Part shown: in pieces, positions 30,201-41,009 of the stretch
How the letters are laid out: every line of letters starts with the position of its first letter
Position numbering within the stretch: the first letter of the stretch is position 1
From: Vicugna pacos
Taxonomy: Eukaryota > Chordata > Mammalia > Artiodactyla > Camelidae
Assembly (NCBI RefSeq): GCF_048564905.1
Contig: NC_132992.1
Span: forward strand, 32,660,501-32,724,500
Direction: 5' to 3'
Length of the DNA: 64,000 bases
Translations under genes and position numbers: made by a program
Notes under the pieces: model-generated
The model's input: the letters and a program-made list of their open reading frames with translations, nothing else
Databases searched by the model: none
Told to the model about the DNA's origin: nothing

Positions 30201-30320
30201 CCCACCCCTGGCGGGGTCCTCCCTCCACAGGAGATCGAGGGTGCCTCGCACCACGTGTATGCAGACCAGCCGCACATCTTCAACGCTATGGTGGAGGAGA
30301 TCTGCAACTCGGTTGATTGA
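20713..30320 (+). CDS. ABHD4: ABHD4, alpha/beta-hydrolase 4 (seven coding exons)
   Basis: Join of 20713-20735, 23103-23191, 24400-24772, 24925-25079, 26733-26844, 29373-29559 and 30231-30320: 1029 nt, 342 residues, the length of human ABHD4. All introns are GT-AG and the frame is intact. ABHD4 is a (lyso-)N-acyl-phosphatidylethanolamine lipase making glycerophospho-N-acylethanolamines, precursors of anandamide-type lipids, and a close relative of ABHD5. Visible parts: HGFGGG oxyanion-hole loop (75-80), nucleophile elbow GHSLGG with Ser146 (ABHD5 lacks this serine), probable catalytic Asp294 (WID) and His320 in an HX4D motif, HHVYAD (320-325). The start ATG has A at -3 and G at +4. Odd point: residue 290 is Asn where I recall Asp in human; it is four residues before the likely catalytic Asp. 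Intron phases and identity are highly secure. Confidence 0.98.
20736..23102 (+). other. ABHD4 intron 1
   Basis: Its 5' end is CpG-island sequence with a CT-rich run at about 20750-20775. A C/A-rich low-complexity run lies at about 21760-21820. A MIR (minus) is recognisable at about 22425-22545. No further exon is recognised. Confidence 0.8.
22425..22545 (-). repeat. MIR fragment
   Basis: CAGTGAGTCACAGCAGGACT followed by TTGAACCCAATCCTCC is the reverse-strand MIR core. Confidence 0.6.
23103..23191 (+). CDS. ABHD4: ABHD4 coding exon 2
   Basis: Encodes the end of Gln8 to the first base of Cys38 ([19 protein letters not shown] and on to EARILQ). Acceptor CTTGTCCCAG, donor GTAAGT at 23192. Confidence 0.96.
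23192..24399 (+). other. ABHD4 intron 2
   Basis: A C/T-rich stretch near 23460-23530 is the only low-complexity feature. I see no gene or clear repeat. Confidence 0.7.
24400..24772 (+). CDS. ABHD4: ABHD4 coding exon 3
   Basis: Encodes Cys38 to two bases of Arg162 and carries both the HGFGGG loop and the GHSLGG nucleophile elbow. Acceptor CTCTCCCCAG, donor GTAAGG. Confidence 0.98.
24925..25079 (+). CDS. ABHD4: ABHD4 coding exon 4
   Basis: Encodes from Arg162 ([16 protein letters not shown]...) to the first base of Gly214. Acceptor TTCCTCCTTTAG, donor GTGAGT. Confidence 0.97.
25080..26732 (+). other. ABHD4 intron 4
   Basis: Apparently unique sequence, with no exon, RNA gene or clear young repeat seen. 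Intron 3 (24773-24924) is only 152 bp. Confidence 0.7.
26733..26844 (+). CDS. ABHD4: ABHD4 coding exon 5
   Basis: Encodes [16 protein letters not shown] through YHCNAQNP, ending within Ser251. Acceptor GTCCCCTCCCAG, donor GTGAGG. Confidence 0.97.
28370..28505 (-). repeat. MIR fragment
   Basis: GCCAGGATTTGAATTCATGT followed by CTCTGACTCCAGAGTCC is the typical reverse-strand MIR. Confidence 0.7.
28990..29120 (+). repeat. L2 3'-end fragment
   Basis: GTGAGCTCCAGGAGGGCAAG, a CCCACAGCTCAGGGATG phrase, then AAATATTTGCTGAATAAAT is the L2 end. Confidence 0.65.
29373..29559 (+). CDS. ABHD4: ABHD4 coding exon 6
   Basis: Encodes Ser251 to Met313, including the probable catalytic Asp294 in GSNTWID. Acceptor TTGCTTCTTCAG, donor GTACGT. 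Confidence 0.97.
29560..30230 (+). other. ABHD4 intron 6
   Basis: Apparently unique sequence with consensus splice ends; nothing further is recognised. Confidence 0.8.
30231..30320 (+). CDS. ABHD4: ABHD4 coding exon 7 (last)
   Basis: Encodes [17 protein letters not shown] to CNSVD and the TGA at 30318-30320. It contains the catalytic His320. Acceptor CCCTCCACAG. Confidence 0.97.
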   Translation, partial: EIEGASHHVYADQPHIFNAMVEEICNSVD

Positions 30321-31046
30321 GCCGCTCTCCCAAGAGGACAAGGCGAAAGCCAGGGAATTGCTCTCACCTTCCTGTCTCCTTACTTACCCCTCTGTCCTTT
30401 CCTCACTAACTAACACGTGCCAGCCAGGCAGAGCCTCAGGCTGTCCCCCAGGCAGGACCACAGAAGAAGAGCACTCCTGATCCTGTGCTAAGGGCTGGAG
30501 GCAAAAGCCACAAGAGGCCTTGAGCTCCCCACCCCGGGTAAGAACATAAAGGGTTGCAGAGTGCCACCCCCTTCTCCCCATGCCAAGTGTCACCCAGGTG
30601 GCTGTAAAGGGAGCGCACCAAGCCACATCCGCCCTGTGCCGAAGGGAGGGTGGCCTCTTCCGTGGGCAAAGGAGAGGCTCTCCGCAGCCTTTCCCAGCTC
30701 CGGAGTGTCTGTGAGGGTAGGTTCCATGCAAGAACATTATCCTCCTCCATCACCCCCGGCCCCCGTCCCATGCCAGTCCATCCAGGGTCTCGTTGGGACC
30801 GGTTCCCACGTAACCACCAAGAGCAGGTCCTGGAGCTCCCTTGACCTGTAGGCTCCCTCCCATGACGCAAGAGGTCATATCCAAAGCTCTCATTCATGGA
30901 TGAGGAACAGGGCGGGGCATGGCTGGTCCATGGTGGAACAGCTCTGTCCTGGGAGAGCTGGGGCGAGCACCTGGGTCTGCTGAGAGCCAGGATTCATGGC
31001 AGCCTCCATTTGCTGGGCTTTGAGGCAGGCATCATTGCCATGGGGC

Positions 31047-31070
31047 TGATCCTGGTCCTGGTCCTGGTCC
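31047..31070 (+). repeat. CCTGGT hexamer repeat in the 3'UTR
   Basis: Nearly four tandem CCTGGT units. Confidence 0.85.
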
Positions 31071-31707
31071 AACCCTGCCCCCCACTCCAGCCTCACTGAA
31101 CAGGAGTGCTGTTTGCCTCCCCTGTGTCTCAGCCCTGGCTGCCTAAGGTGGGGACATTCAAGTGCTTCCTTCCCTGCCCCCTTTCCCTCCTACTAGGAGG
31201 CCTCTGGCCTCCCTCTGTGCCTTGGGCCCTAACGCCCTGTCTGTAGTATAGAGAAAGGTGGCTGCTGGTGGAGAGACGGGAAGGGCCCTTCAGCCCCGGG
31301 CCAAGTCTAGATCCCCATTCTCTCTGGTGTCTGCAGGGTTTTCCCAACCACCCCCAGAGCGGAGGTGCCCGTGAGCCTCTGCCCAGGGTCCAGTGGGGAG
31401 CCTCCAGTCAGCAGTTCCCTGTCCTCATCAGCCACAGGATGATTCTCATTGCCTGGCCCTCCATCCCTGCCACCTGTCCCCCAGGTCTCCAGCTCATCCC
31501 GCCTGTGACCTACCTGTCATTCTTTCCCAGGGGCTGGTTCCAGGTGCTGCTCTGAGGTTCTGGGCAGTAGGCTGGGCCTGGCCCTAGAACCAGGGCAGTT
31601 CCTGCCTACTCCTTCACTTTTGTAAAGCCAACCCTTTCACCAGAATGGTATTAACTCCTGGTGCTTTGTACTACTGGTCCAGCTGCCTTGGGCTCCTTTT
31701 CTATATT

Positions 31708-31713
31708 AATAAA
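31708..31713 (+). terminator. ABHD4: ABHD4 poly(A) signal
   Basis: A canonical AATAAA in an AT-rich pocket, followed by A-rich and then GT-rich sequence. It is the first good signal after the stop codon. Confidence 0.8.
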
Positions 31714-32089
31714 GAAATGAGTAAAAAACTGCTGGCGGTGATGTTTAATATTCTCTGACAAAAAAGCTGAGGGTGGTGCTGAATTCACAATGGCTCCTGT
31801 GATGCCTGCATCAGAGCAGGGGCCCCTGAGAGGGACCTGCTCACATGCCACTCCCTCTCCCGTTCAGGGAAGCATCTGCCCTCTGGACCCAGCCCGGACT
31901 CCTGGTCAGCACAGCCCATCTCAGCCACCCCCCTGAGAGGATGGATGAGGAGTGGATGGGCCGAGCCCCAGCTCACAGGAGAAGAATTAGGCTGAACTAG
32001 GTGCTCCCTGTGGTCTCTTAAATAGGCCCATTATCCAAGTTCATGTGGGCCTACACCTGGTCTGTTCTAACTGCTCCACATCCTCAACC

Positions 32090-32490
32090 TCAGCTGAGAT
32101 GTTCCTTACGCAGGGAAGCTTTCCTTTGATCCCCCAAACGAGCTTTGCACCCCCTCTTTTGTGTCTCCATGGTGCACTCGACTGCACCCTTGTAAACCTC
32201 ATAAACTTGTAGTCACTTGTTTTGTGTCTGTCTTTCCTCCCTGGACTACAAGCTGCTTAAGGACAAAGAGCACTTCTGGCACCTAGTTCCTGTTCAGTAA
32301 ATTTTTTTTTAAATCTTTTTTTAAAATTCTTTTTTTTTTTTGAGGAGACGTTAATTAGGTTTGTTTGTTTGTTTGTTTGTTTAATGGAGAGGTACTGGGG
32401 ATTGAACCAAGGACCTTGTGCATGGTAAGCACCCAGTCTACCACTCAGCTATACCCACTTCCCAGTAAATGTTTGTTTTGACTGAGCCAA
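32090..32490 (+). repeat. L2 3' end, split by a SINE
   Basis: TCCCTGGACTACAAGCTGCTTAAGGACAAAG...GTTCAGTAAAT is the L2 ending. The copy is interrupted at 32303-32462 and resumes with CAGTAAATGTTTG. Confidence 0.7.
32303..32462 (-). mobile_element. Camelid tRNA-derived SINE (Vic type), copy 2
   Basis: On the minus strand: A-box region (TAGCTGAGTGG), GGTTCAATCCCC-type B box and an AAAC-rich tail ending in AATTAACG. The duplication CAGTAAAT (32295-32302 and 32463-32470) lies in the tail of an L2. Confidence 0.88.
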
Positions 32491-32609
32491 GAGACATGCA
32501 AAGTGTTCAAACGTGCTCACATCATTCTCTGCAGTGCCTGTTGGGTGTTGGCTGACCCCAGCCAGGCCCAGAATGCCACAGCTGGAAATGGCACAGAATG
32601 ACTGCATTT

Positions 32610-32648
32610 GTCACAATGAGTGAATGAATGAATGAATGAACAAATGAA
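32610..32648 (+). repeat. GAAT microsatellite
   Basis: TGAATGAATGAATGAATGAA-type tandem run. Confidence 0.85.
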
Positions 32649-32819
32649 GGGAACTCCTGGGTATTGTTTCAAAGTTTGGGTCCAGCCCAGGACCCTGCAT
32701 CTTCCCTGTGGCTGAAGATCGCTTGATTGCCAACCCTGGCCATTTGGATGTGAGGGCAGGCATTGAGAGCTCACTGCGTGCCAAGCATGAGAGCTGCAAT
32801 AGTGAAGAAATGTGGTCCC

Positions 32820-33330
32820 TGCCTTCATGGGAAATCACATCCTATGTGGAGACTCATGATTAATCAGATTATCATGTCAATTAATATAAACTTGCAACTG
32901 ATAAGGGTTGCCCGGGAGAGGCTGGGAAGGTGTCCTTGGAGAAGTGATGAGCTTAAGGAAGGGCAGGTGAAGGGGTGGGGGCGGATCTGTGGTGAGAACA
33001 ACCAGTGTACAGGCCTATTAGCAGGGACCATGGCTGTGAGAGGAGGCTGGGGCCCCTGGCTGTGAGAAGGATGTCGTGTTCATCCTAAAAGCAACGGAAA
33101 GAAATAACTGGAGTGAGGATCTGGATAGCGTGGGAAGTGTGACAGAACCTGACGTGGGACTTGAAATGACCCCTCTGTCTGCTCTGTGGAGTACAGACTG
33201 GAGGGGGATGAGTTCCTGCAGGGGTAACTTTGAGGCTACTGCAATGGTCCAGGCCAGACATGCTGGTAGCTTGGACTTGGCCAGTGACTAGTGGACACCC
33301 AGAGAAGATGCAGGAAATGCTTAAGAGGTA
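32820..33330 (+). repeat. Ancient mammalian interspersed repeat (family not assigned)
   Basis: Shares its phrase order with 7070-7640: CTGGAGGGGGATGAG, TACTGCAATGGTCCAGGCCAG and CTTGGACTTGGCCAGTG. Open frames here are taken as chance. Confidence 0.5.
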
Positions 33331-33397
33331 AAATCAAAAGGACTTGATGTCAACACTGTGTGCTGCTATCACCCCCTTGGAGAAAATGGCCGAGTGA

Positions 33398-33590
33398 GGC
33401 AGTAGTCACCAAACCTGCTCACATAACAGAACAACCTAGAGTATTTTTAAAAATATAGACTCCCCGGCTGTGTATCCCAGAGTTTGATTCAGTATCCCTG
33501 GGTGGAATCTGACCATGACATCTGCATTTAAACACATTTCCTAGGAGATTCTGATGCCCCCTGTTTGCAGACACTGGTTTGAGGGACCCT
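33398..33590 (+). repeat. MER20-like hAT DNA-transposon fragment
   Basis: GCAGTAGTCACCAAACCTGC...ATCTGCATTTAAACACATTTCC...GATTCTGATGCCC, ending in CACTGGTTTGAGG. Confidence 0.6.
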
Positions 33591-33840
33591 GTGTATCTGA
33601 CACTTGACCCAAAAGACTCAAGTAAGTCTCATGGCCCTGCACGTTCATTTTCTTCTTGCCCCAGAACAACTTCTCTCTGGGAGGCTGCATAACATGCTGA
33701 TGTGATTTTCCCAAACTCAATACAGTGCAAACACATTCCTCAAGAGCAGGTGCAAGAAGAGTCTGAGGAAGGTTCCCTAGAGTGACCTGTGCTTACACTA
33801 CCAGGCTCACACAGGGACGCATGCCAGTGTGCATGTGTGC

Positions 33841-33844
<4 letters not shown>

Positions 33845-33882
<38 letters not shown>
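33845..33882 (+). repeat. (CA)n microsatellite
   Basis: An uninterrupted CA dinucleotide run of about 38 bp, a likely polymorphic marker. Confidence 0.97.
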
Positions 33883-33884
<2 letters not shown>

Positions 33885-33889
33885 CACCT

Positions 33890-35690
33890 GACTAGGGCAT
33901 TTCTAACATTCCCAGGGCTGAGACTAAGAAATCATTTCGAATAAACCACCCAGCTGGTGCCTGTCCTAGTGGGTTCTAAGGATTTACGGTAATGGTTCAC
34001 ATTCTAAACTCGGGTTCCTCAAAGGCACAGCTGTTGACACAGAGAGATTCCACAGAGAAACATAAAGGGCTGTGATAACTCAAGACTCAAAGGTCTCACA
34101 CTGTTCGGTGGCTAGCAGGAAGTGTGCTAAATATAACCTCCTCCTTGGGCACAGACACCCAGATATGTGTGTGAAACATGCAGTCTGGTTTCATTGCCAA
34201 AAGTGTGATGAAAGAGTGATGAACACCTCTCCCCACTCTGGCGTGTCACACTGTAAGCCCACAACTGCAGGTACAGTTTGTAACCAGATAAAAAATAATT
34301 CTATTGGCTGATAACAATATCCAGTGAATGGTGCAAAACATCACTTTTTTCATCATGTGAACTGTCAGTTCACACCAAGTCCGCCTTAAATGGGGGGGGG
34401 GGACGGACGGGTCTCTCTGGAGGGTCCTTTTTCTCTGGTCTCTCTCCCTTTTCTTCCCTCTCCCAGGGTCCTGGTCTGTCTTGCAGAAGCCAAGTGAGAC
34501 ACTTGAGATTTTGAGGGTCAGTCCCAACCCCACTGGGGTGAAACAGCTCAAGACAAATCACTTCTTCACTTACTAATGCTGACCACTTTTCATAGCATAA
34601 GCTCAAGCATTATTATACTAGAAAAGCCTTTGCCTTTATGCTACTAAATATCACTTCCACTGCCGTTGGGGAAGAAGGACAACCCCAGCTTGACACTTGT
34701 GAGAACAATGCCTTCTTAGACACAATACTAAGGAGCAGTCATTGACGCCAACAGATGCACAGAGCGTTCCCCCAACCCAGGAAGACAAGACCCCATTCTC
34801 TCAGTTGGTGACTCTATAAAGGGGCAGGAGGAGCCCTCGGCAGACCTGGCCTTGCTAATGGGGCTCCTTCCACCAGTGAGTTCTGAGGCCTGATGTCGAT
34901 CGAGTTTGTTATACTTAGGCAACCTCGTATTTTAGTTGATATGTGAGACCAAATTATACAACCAGAAGAAACCTGGGACATGCTGGTTACTGAAGAAGAC
35001 TCCTAGGGGCATGGGGTTGCAAGTGATAGTTTCATCTCCTCAGTGCCAGGAGTTTGACTTTGGAAAAGAAAGAGCACAAGGCTGACACCTAACAACTGAT
35101 GTAGTGTCAGAGAGCAGGATTGGGGGAAGGGCTTGTGATTTATGACAACAGATCTATAAGCCTCTGATAAGTTACAACATAACTAACAAAAAATGGGCCA
35201 CATGTACTTCCCAAAATTGTCAAGGAAAGAGAAAAGTGTCTAAAGAAAAGTGCTAAAGCATTACGACAGCAGCGGTTTTCCTACATGGGTCTGCAGACTG
35301 GAGCTGGTTCATGACAAGGGATTTCTGGTCTACAGTGAAATAACATTTTTTTCAATATTTTTAAATTTGGAAATTATGTCCTTTCTAACCTTATCAAGAT
35401 TAAACTACATTCTTTAGTGAAAAGATATTGACATTCTAAGAGTGTTTGGGTGATGGAATGTCATTTATTTTTGCCAAACACATCAATTTCAGGGATTTTC
35501 TTCTGTAATTAACTAATCTGAATAAAATCCTAAAGCTGGGAAGTGCTGCATCAGAGAAGACCAGAATGAGAAAGGAACTTGATTTTTATTTTTAACAAAG
35601 TAGAAACAAGCTTTATTAATGTAGCCTCCATGTATCCAGTACATTATCTGTCTTCCAGGTGTTTAGAATTGTAACAAAGATCAACAATAG
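33890..35690. other. Intergenic stretch, mostly unassigned
   Basis: An uninterrupted G run lies at 34391-34401. No gene is seen. Part of 35270-35560 may be an old DNA-transposon or L1 remnant, but I cannot place it. Confidence 0.4.
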
Positions 35691-35699
35691 ACATTAAAT

Positions 35700-36060
35700 A
35701 TATGCAAGTCTTTATACATAGTAGAAAGAAGAATGAAGTATAGAAATAGAAACTGGCAGGGGAAAGTGGTCAAGGGGGGCTTTTGGAAGGTGACTTGAGC
35801 TGAGACCTGTAATGAGGGAGCTGCCCATGTGGATATTTGGAAGCGCAGAGTTCCTGAGGCAGGAATGCTCGGGAATATCGGAGGAAAGGTAAGAAAGATA
35901 GTGTGGCTGGAGCTGAATGAGCAAGGAGGAAAAGTACAGAAATGAGGTCAAAAAATGAGTCATGGACACAATAATACATTGCCTGTTAGGACATGCAAGG
36001 ACTTTGAGTTCTTCTAAATGTGAGCAGAAACCATAGCAGGGCTGAAAGCAGAAGTTGAAT
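35700..36060 (+). repeat. Ancient mammalian interspersed repeat (family not assigned)
   Basis: GACTTGAGCTGAGACCTGTA, GTGTGGCTGGAGCTGAATGAG and GACATGCAAGGACTTTGAG follow the phrase order seen at 7070-7640. Confidence 0.5.
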
Positions 36061-36459
36061 TTTATCACAAGAAGATAAATGGATGATGTGGAACTCATGA
36101 CTGGAGGATGACCGTGGAAGGATAACATTGTTCAGAGGAAGCAGATCTAATTACAGGTTTAACAGTAGTGCATATGTCCAAAAGGAAATCACAAAACTGA
36201 AAATGGAAATTTTTGGATGGGGGTAAAAGAAGAAACAAATAGGAATATAAAATCTGGTAAGAGTCACATCATAGAGGTTAAGATAAAATGTGGGCATAGA
36301 TGATGTTTTTTAAATTCAGATGGCAAAACTGTTCCAAGGCAGGATACAGTATTGACAGAGGTCCCAGCCTCAGGGCATCAACTCTAAGTCTCCCTCTGCT
36401 GTTGAAGCAGAGCACTTAGTAAATTCTTGCCCTACTGACAACTTCACTTACTAGGAAGT

Positions 36460-36780
36460 TTTTTTTAATTAAATTGTAATTTACATAGATTATTATATTA
36501 GTTTCAGGTGTAGAATATAGTGATTGATAGTTTTATACTAAGTCATGATCACCATTGTAAGTCTGGTAACCATCTGTCACCATACACAGTTATTACACTA
36601 TTATCAACTACATTCTTTATGCTGTACATTACATCCCGTGACATGTTCATTTTATAACTAGGAGTTCGTCCCTTTTAATCCTTTTCACCCATTTCACCCG
36701 TTCCCCTATCCTGTGCCCTCTGGTAACTGCCCATTTGTTCACTCTGTCTATGAGTCTGTTTCTATTTTGTTCTGTCACTT
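36460..36780 (-). repeat. Old L1 fragment, antisense
   Basis: The reverse strand carries L1 3'-region phrases: TCTATGAGTCTGTTTCTATTTTG (plus strand) at the right and TTAGTTTCAGGTGTAGAATATAG at the left. Confidence 0.65.
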
Positions 36781-37567
36781 TGTGGAATGTTAAGAAAGAT
36801 GGCCAGACATAATTTTTATAGATTTCAGGAAGTCAGATTTCAAAATATTCCAAGGAAAATTACCTAAGGGGCTCAAAACAGAGCGAATTCTCCAATGTGA
36901 AGTTTGAATAGTTTGTTTTGGTTTTGGGGCTTTTTTTCCCCCAAAAGATCCTCTGAGGAACAAAACAACCTTCCTCAGGCAAAGAACAGCCACGCTGGTT
37001 GTCTTCTGATGCGACCAGGGACGAATGTCAAGCTTCTTAACGTAAAAAAATGAACCAAACAAGTAAAGCAAGGACAGTTCATGTGAAAACATTAAGCCAA
37101 TATGAAGGTTTTAGTGGATTGGAAGCTCATTTTAAAGCAGTGAAGGTTGAAGCTGCCAAAAAAACTAACACAATGTTAGGGCTCAGTCTTCACATCGGTA
37201 CATAGACTCAATGGTTCCACTGAACCTTGATCTGAGCAGAGGCTCAATTCTGAGGACATATTTCCTTTTTTTTTTTTTTCTGTAAACAAAACATTTTCAT
37301 TGTAGAAAAATGAGGGGAAAAAAAGAGACTCTAAAAAAATCATCCAGAATTATACTACCCAGAAATAACTACATTAAATATTTTTGAATATATCTGTTTT
37401 CTTTCTATATCAGTAAATATAGAATATAAAAAATACAATCATCTGTCAGTGTCTGAAGGACATTGGTTCCAGGACTCCCACGGATACCAAAACGTTAGTA
37501 TGCTGAAATTCCTTGTATAAAATGGCGTAGTATTTGCACATAACCCACACAGCCTCCCATATACTTT

Positions 37568-37707
37568 GTTTTTTGGTGGAAGGGAGGTAATTAGGCATTT
37601 GTTTGTTTGTTTGTTTGTTTGTTTGTTTTAATGGAGGTACTAGGGATTGAACCCAGGACCTCTTGCATCCTAAACATGTGCTCTACCACCAAGCTATAAC
37701 CTACCCC
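37568..37707 (-). mobile_element. Camelid tRNA-derived SINE (Vic type), copy 3
   Basis: On the minus strand, an A-box region in TATAGCTTGGTGGTAGAGC, B box GGGTTCAATCC and a tail of AAAC repeats ending in CCTAATTACCTCC. Flanking duplications are imperfect. Confidence 0.88.
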
Positions 37708-38140
37708 CATCCAATGTACTTCAAATCATCTCTAAATTACTTGTAATAGCTAATACAATGTAAATCCTATGTAAATATTTGTCTATGCGCAGCAGATTTA
37801 AGTTTTGCTTTTTGGAACTTCCTGGAATTTTTTTTTCAAATATTTTCAGACCACAATTGGTTGAATCTGTGGATACAAAACTCTCAGAGGTCTGACTGTA
37901 TATGATTATTCCAAATTGTATTCCTTTGTGTAGATCTGCCATAATTTGTTGATCCAGTTTTCTGTTGTTGAAGTTTAGAATGCCTTCTGAATGTTTTTAT
38001 TTTATAAACAATGTGTCAGGCACCTTGTACAATCATTTTTTGTGCATTGACCAATGATTTCCTTCCCTGATATAACATCTTAGGACTGAAGAATGTGCAA
38101 AATATTAAGGCTTTTAATAAGCAATGAAAATGGTTTATAC

Positions 38141-38273
38141 AGGAGGAGGTTATAGCTCAGTGGTAGAGTGCCTGCTTAGCATGCACAAGGTCCTAGGTTC
38201 GATCACCAGGACCTCCATTAAAAATAAATAAATAAACAAACAAACCTAGTTACCTCCTTCTCCCCCAAAAAGA
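38141..38273 (+). mobile_element. Camelid tRNA-derived SINE (Vic type), copy 4
   Basis: TATAGCTCAGTGGTAGAGTG (A box) and GGTTCGATCACC (B box), then an AAATA/AAAC tail and CTAGTTACCTCC. Flanked by TTTATAC at 38134-38140 and 38274-38280. Confidence 0.93.
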
Positions 38274-38284
38274 TTTATACCAAG

Positions 38285-39030
38285 CAATCAGAAAAGGGAA
38301 AGCAACCCAGCAGAAAAATTAATGTTTTATCTTTGTGCACAGGGCAAAAAAATGTGAATAAACAATTCACAGAAGATATGCAGATAATCAATGAACATAC
38401 GAAGAGATAGATGTTCAACCTCACTACTAATAGAAGAAACACAAAACAATGAGATACTATTTTTTAAGTGACCAAAAAATGACCCCCAAATTTTAAAACT
38501 GCCAATATCTTGTAATGCCAATGGTGAAAAAAAAATGGACATTTTCATACAATGTTGGTGGGAAAGGAAATTGTTACTACGTTTTTGTAGACAATTTGGC
38601 AGAATCAACCAAAATAATCTACTGAAATTTAAAATGGTCAAATGCTATAAGCCCTGAGTATTAATAGTAAGAATTTATGCAATAAATTTTAGCACCATTA
38701 ACAAAATACTAACAATCTCAGGTCCATTGTTTATAAAAGTGACATCTAAAAATGAGTTATGTAGTTTTATAGGTATTGACATGGAAAGATATTTTAAAAT
38801 ACCAAGTTGTAGACACTTTATATAACACCATTCCATTTCTGTAAAATAAAAGTTATGTGTGTATGAAAAAATATGTGTGTGTTCCATAAATATAAACTGT
38901 TCAAATAACATTTGCTGCTGGACAATAGGCTAGTAGAACTCATGTTTTATTTTATACACTTCTATACTGGCTGAACATTTTCAATGAATGCGTATTTTTA
39001 TAATTAAAAATTAGAAACAAAAAAGCTCTC
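38285..39030 (+). repeat. Old L1 (L1M-type) ORF2-end fragment
   Basis: CAGAAGATATGCAGATAATCAATGAAC, AACAATGAGATACTATTTTT, CAATGTTGGTGGGAAAGG and GTAGACAATTTGGCAGAATC follow the L1 ORF2 3' order. Heavily decayed. Confidence 0.75.
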
Positions 39031-39399
39031 CAGTCAAAGGTGAGCCTCATTTTGGTTTATTTATGCCCATGCTGTCAGTTTCAGGGGTGAGCACTCCCAG
39101 ACAGGGGTCAGGCGTGCTTGCCTTTCATCGTACATGGTCCAGTACAAACATTTACCTGTAGCTGACAAAGCCTGTGGAAGCAAAAAGCATTGTAGGAACT
39201 GGGCTCCCAGAGGGCTGTGTAAGGGCAAGTACAAGTAGGAGGCTGAATTCTCCCTGTTGAAAATAAGGGAAGGGCTGTCTCTCCTCTCCCTTTTCTTAGA
39301 CATTTGCTTTGGAAAACTTGTGAGTTCTGTGTCTGTCCTTTGAAATGTACATAAATCTTAAATGTATATAAATCTTTAGTTTTAAAAATCCAAATCCTT

Positions 39400-39650
39400 A
39401 GGAGTTTGGGATTAACAGATAACACATTATTATATATAAAATAGATAAACAACAAGGACCTACTGTATAGCACAGAGAACTATATTCAATTTCTAGTAAT
39501 GAGCTGTAATGGAACAGAAACTAAAAAAAAAAATATGTGTGTGTGTGTGTGTGTGTATAACTGAATCACTTTGCTGTACACCTGAAACTAACATTGTAAA
39601 CCAACTATACTTCAATAAAAAATAAGAATTAAAGACAAAAAAAAAATCTA
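39400..39650 (+). repeat. L1 3'-end fragment (cetartiodactyl type)
   Basis: GGAGTTTGGGATTAACAGATA, GGACCTACTGTATAGCACAG, a TG repeat (39538-39557), TTTGCTGTACACCTGAAACT and AACTATACTTCAATAAAAAA. Confidence 0.88.
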
Positions 39651-39659
39651 AACGAGCCT

Positions 39660-40505
39660 CTGGCCAGCTTTGTGACTCAGCAGGTCTTTCTTAAGTACCT
39701 GGGAGCCGTGTCTTTGAAGTGCAGTCGCCAAGGAAGACAGCTCCCCTCTCTCCCAGTCTCTGCGGGAGGGGAGGAACCTAACTTCCTGAGCGCTGCATGC
39801 CCATTACTACCGCCAGTCTTAAAGATACAAAAAGTTTATTTTTCCTTCGGATAAAGCCAGTTAGCTAACACGGTCACCCCAATCACCAAGTGAAGGTAGG
39901 ATGCACTACATGTGACACACGGTGTGGTCAAGTCCTCTTACTTGAGGATTGGTTATTTATCTTGACAAAACGTATGCAATCCATTGTGTCTATTGGACCA
40001 CATTAAAGGGCAAAATTTCTTCTGTCTTGCAGTCTCTAGAGGACTGCCTCTGATGCTCGTCATACTCTGGTTTAGTGAATCTTCAATAGTAAAGTTGTTT
40101 TCTCTCCCCTCCACCTTTGAGGAGAGGTCTTTTGGATTGGCAGATTTTGTTTTTAATTATATTTCCCCAACAACTGCCGAGTGTCAGATGGCCTCATATA
40201 TTTTTGGAAGCCTAGATGCCCCCCAGGTTCTGTCTCTGCAACCCTCTGGGAGGCCATGGGCAAACAGGAGCTGTGGGGACCACAGATAACATCAGGAAAA
40301 GGAAGTCACATCAAAGACCAGAGATGTCTGCTGGGCCCACTTGGACATGCTACCCCAGTCCACAGGCTTTCTAGGACCAGACAACAGGCCAAATTTAAGA
40401 TTCTATCTTCTGAGAGGGGGGAAAGCTACTTCCCATTTGGCCTTGGAAATGGAATGAGTATAAAAGTGGGAGCAAGTGAGACAGGAGGGAAGGGGGCAGG
40501 GCACA
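39660..40505. other. Intergenic stretch, unassigned
   Basis: No gene, RNA gene or clear repeat recognised between the L1 end and the following LTR-like element. Confidence 0.4.
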
Positions 40506-40509
40506 ACCA

Positions 40510-40940
40510 CTGAAGGAGCGACACAGCAATTGAGGACAGGACAACCTGGTCGGAACCAAGATGGCGGAAGACTCGACTTCCAGTAGACCTTGAGCCTCAC
40601 GGCACACCCACAGGTGCCATGACAGTTCCCGGGCTGACAATAAATAGCCAAAAGTGGGCGAGGTCCAGTTCCTGGAAATCCTTTCCCCTTCCCCAACATA
40701 GCTGGAAAAATCATCCCCCTCATTAGCATATAAAATTACCCAGCCCATAAAAACTAACCACCCCAAAACCTTACGGCCTTTTTCCTCTCACCTTCTGAGA
40801 TGGCCCCCATTCTGCCTATAGAATATTTATCTCCTAAGCAGCTCTCCCTTCTGAGTGGGACGGACTGAACTCTTGTCTACAGAGTGTGTATCACCCTAAA
40901 TAAACTGATTTTAACTTTACTGTGCCTCTCTTGAATACTT
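40510..40940 (+). mobile_element. LTR fossil, class I-like, solo
   Basis: A start near TGAAGGAGCGACACAGC, an AACCAAGATGGCGGAAG phrase, a promoter-like CCATAAAAACTAACC stretch, then CCTAAATAAACTGATTTTAAC as poly(A) signal region and a short downstream part ending near 40940. The order is that of a class I LTR; no internal region is seen. Confidence 0.5.
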
Positions 40941-41009
40941 TACTGCGCAAGGCAAGGACATACTCTCAGACAACGCAAGTACAGACCAGCTAAGGCAAAG
41001 TTTGCAAGC

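Larger units (their letters stand above)
30321..31735 (+). other. ABHD4: ABHD4 3'UTR
   Basis: The 1.4-kb GC-rich tail follows the stop codon and ends after the AATAAA at 31708-31713, with GT-rich sequence (GGCGGTGATGTTT) just downstream. It contains a short hexamer repeat at 31047-31070. The length is inferred from the signal only. Confidence 0.75.
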
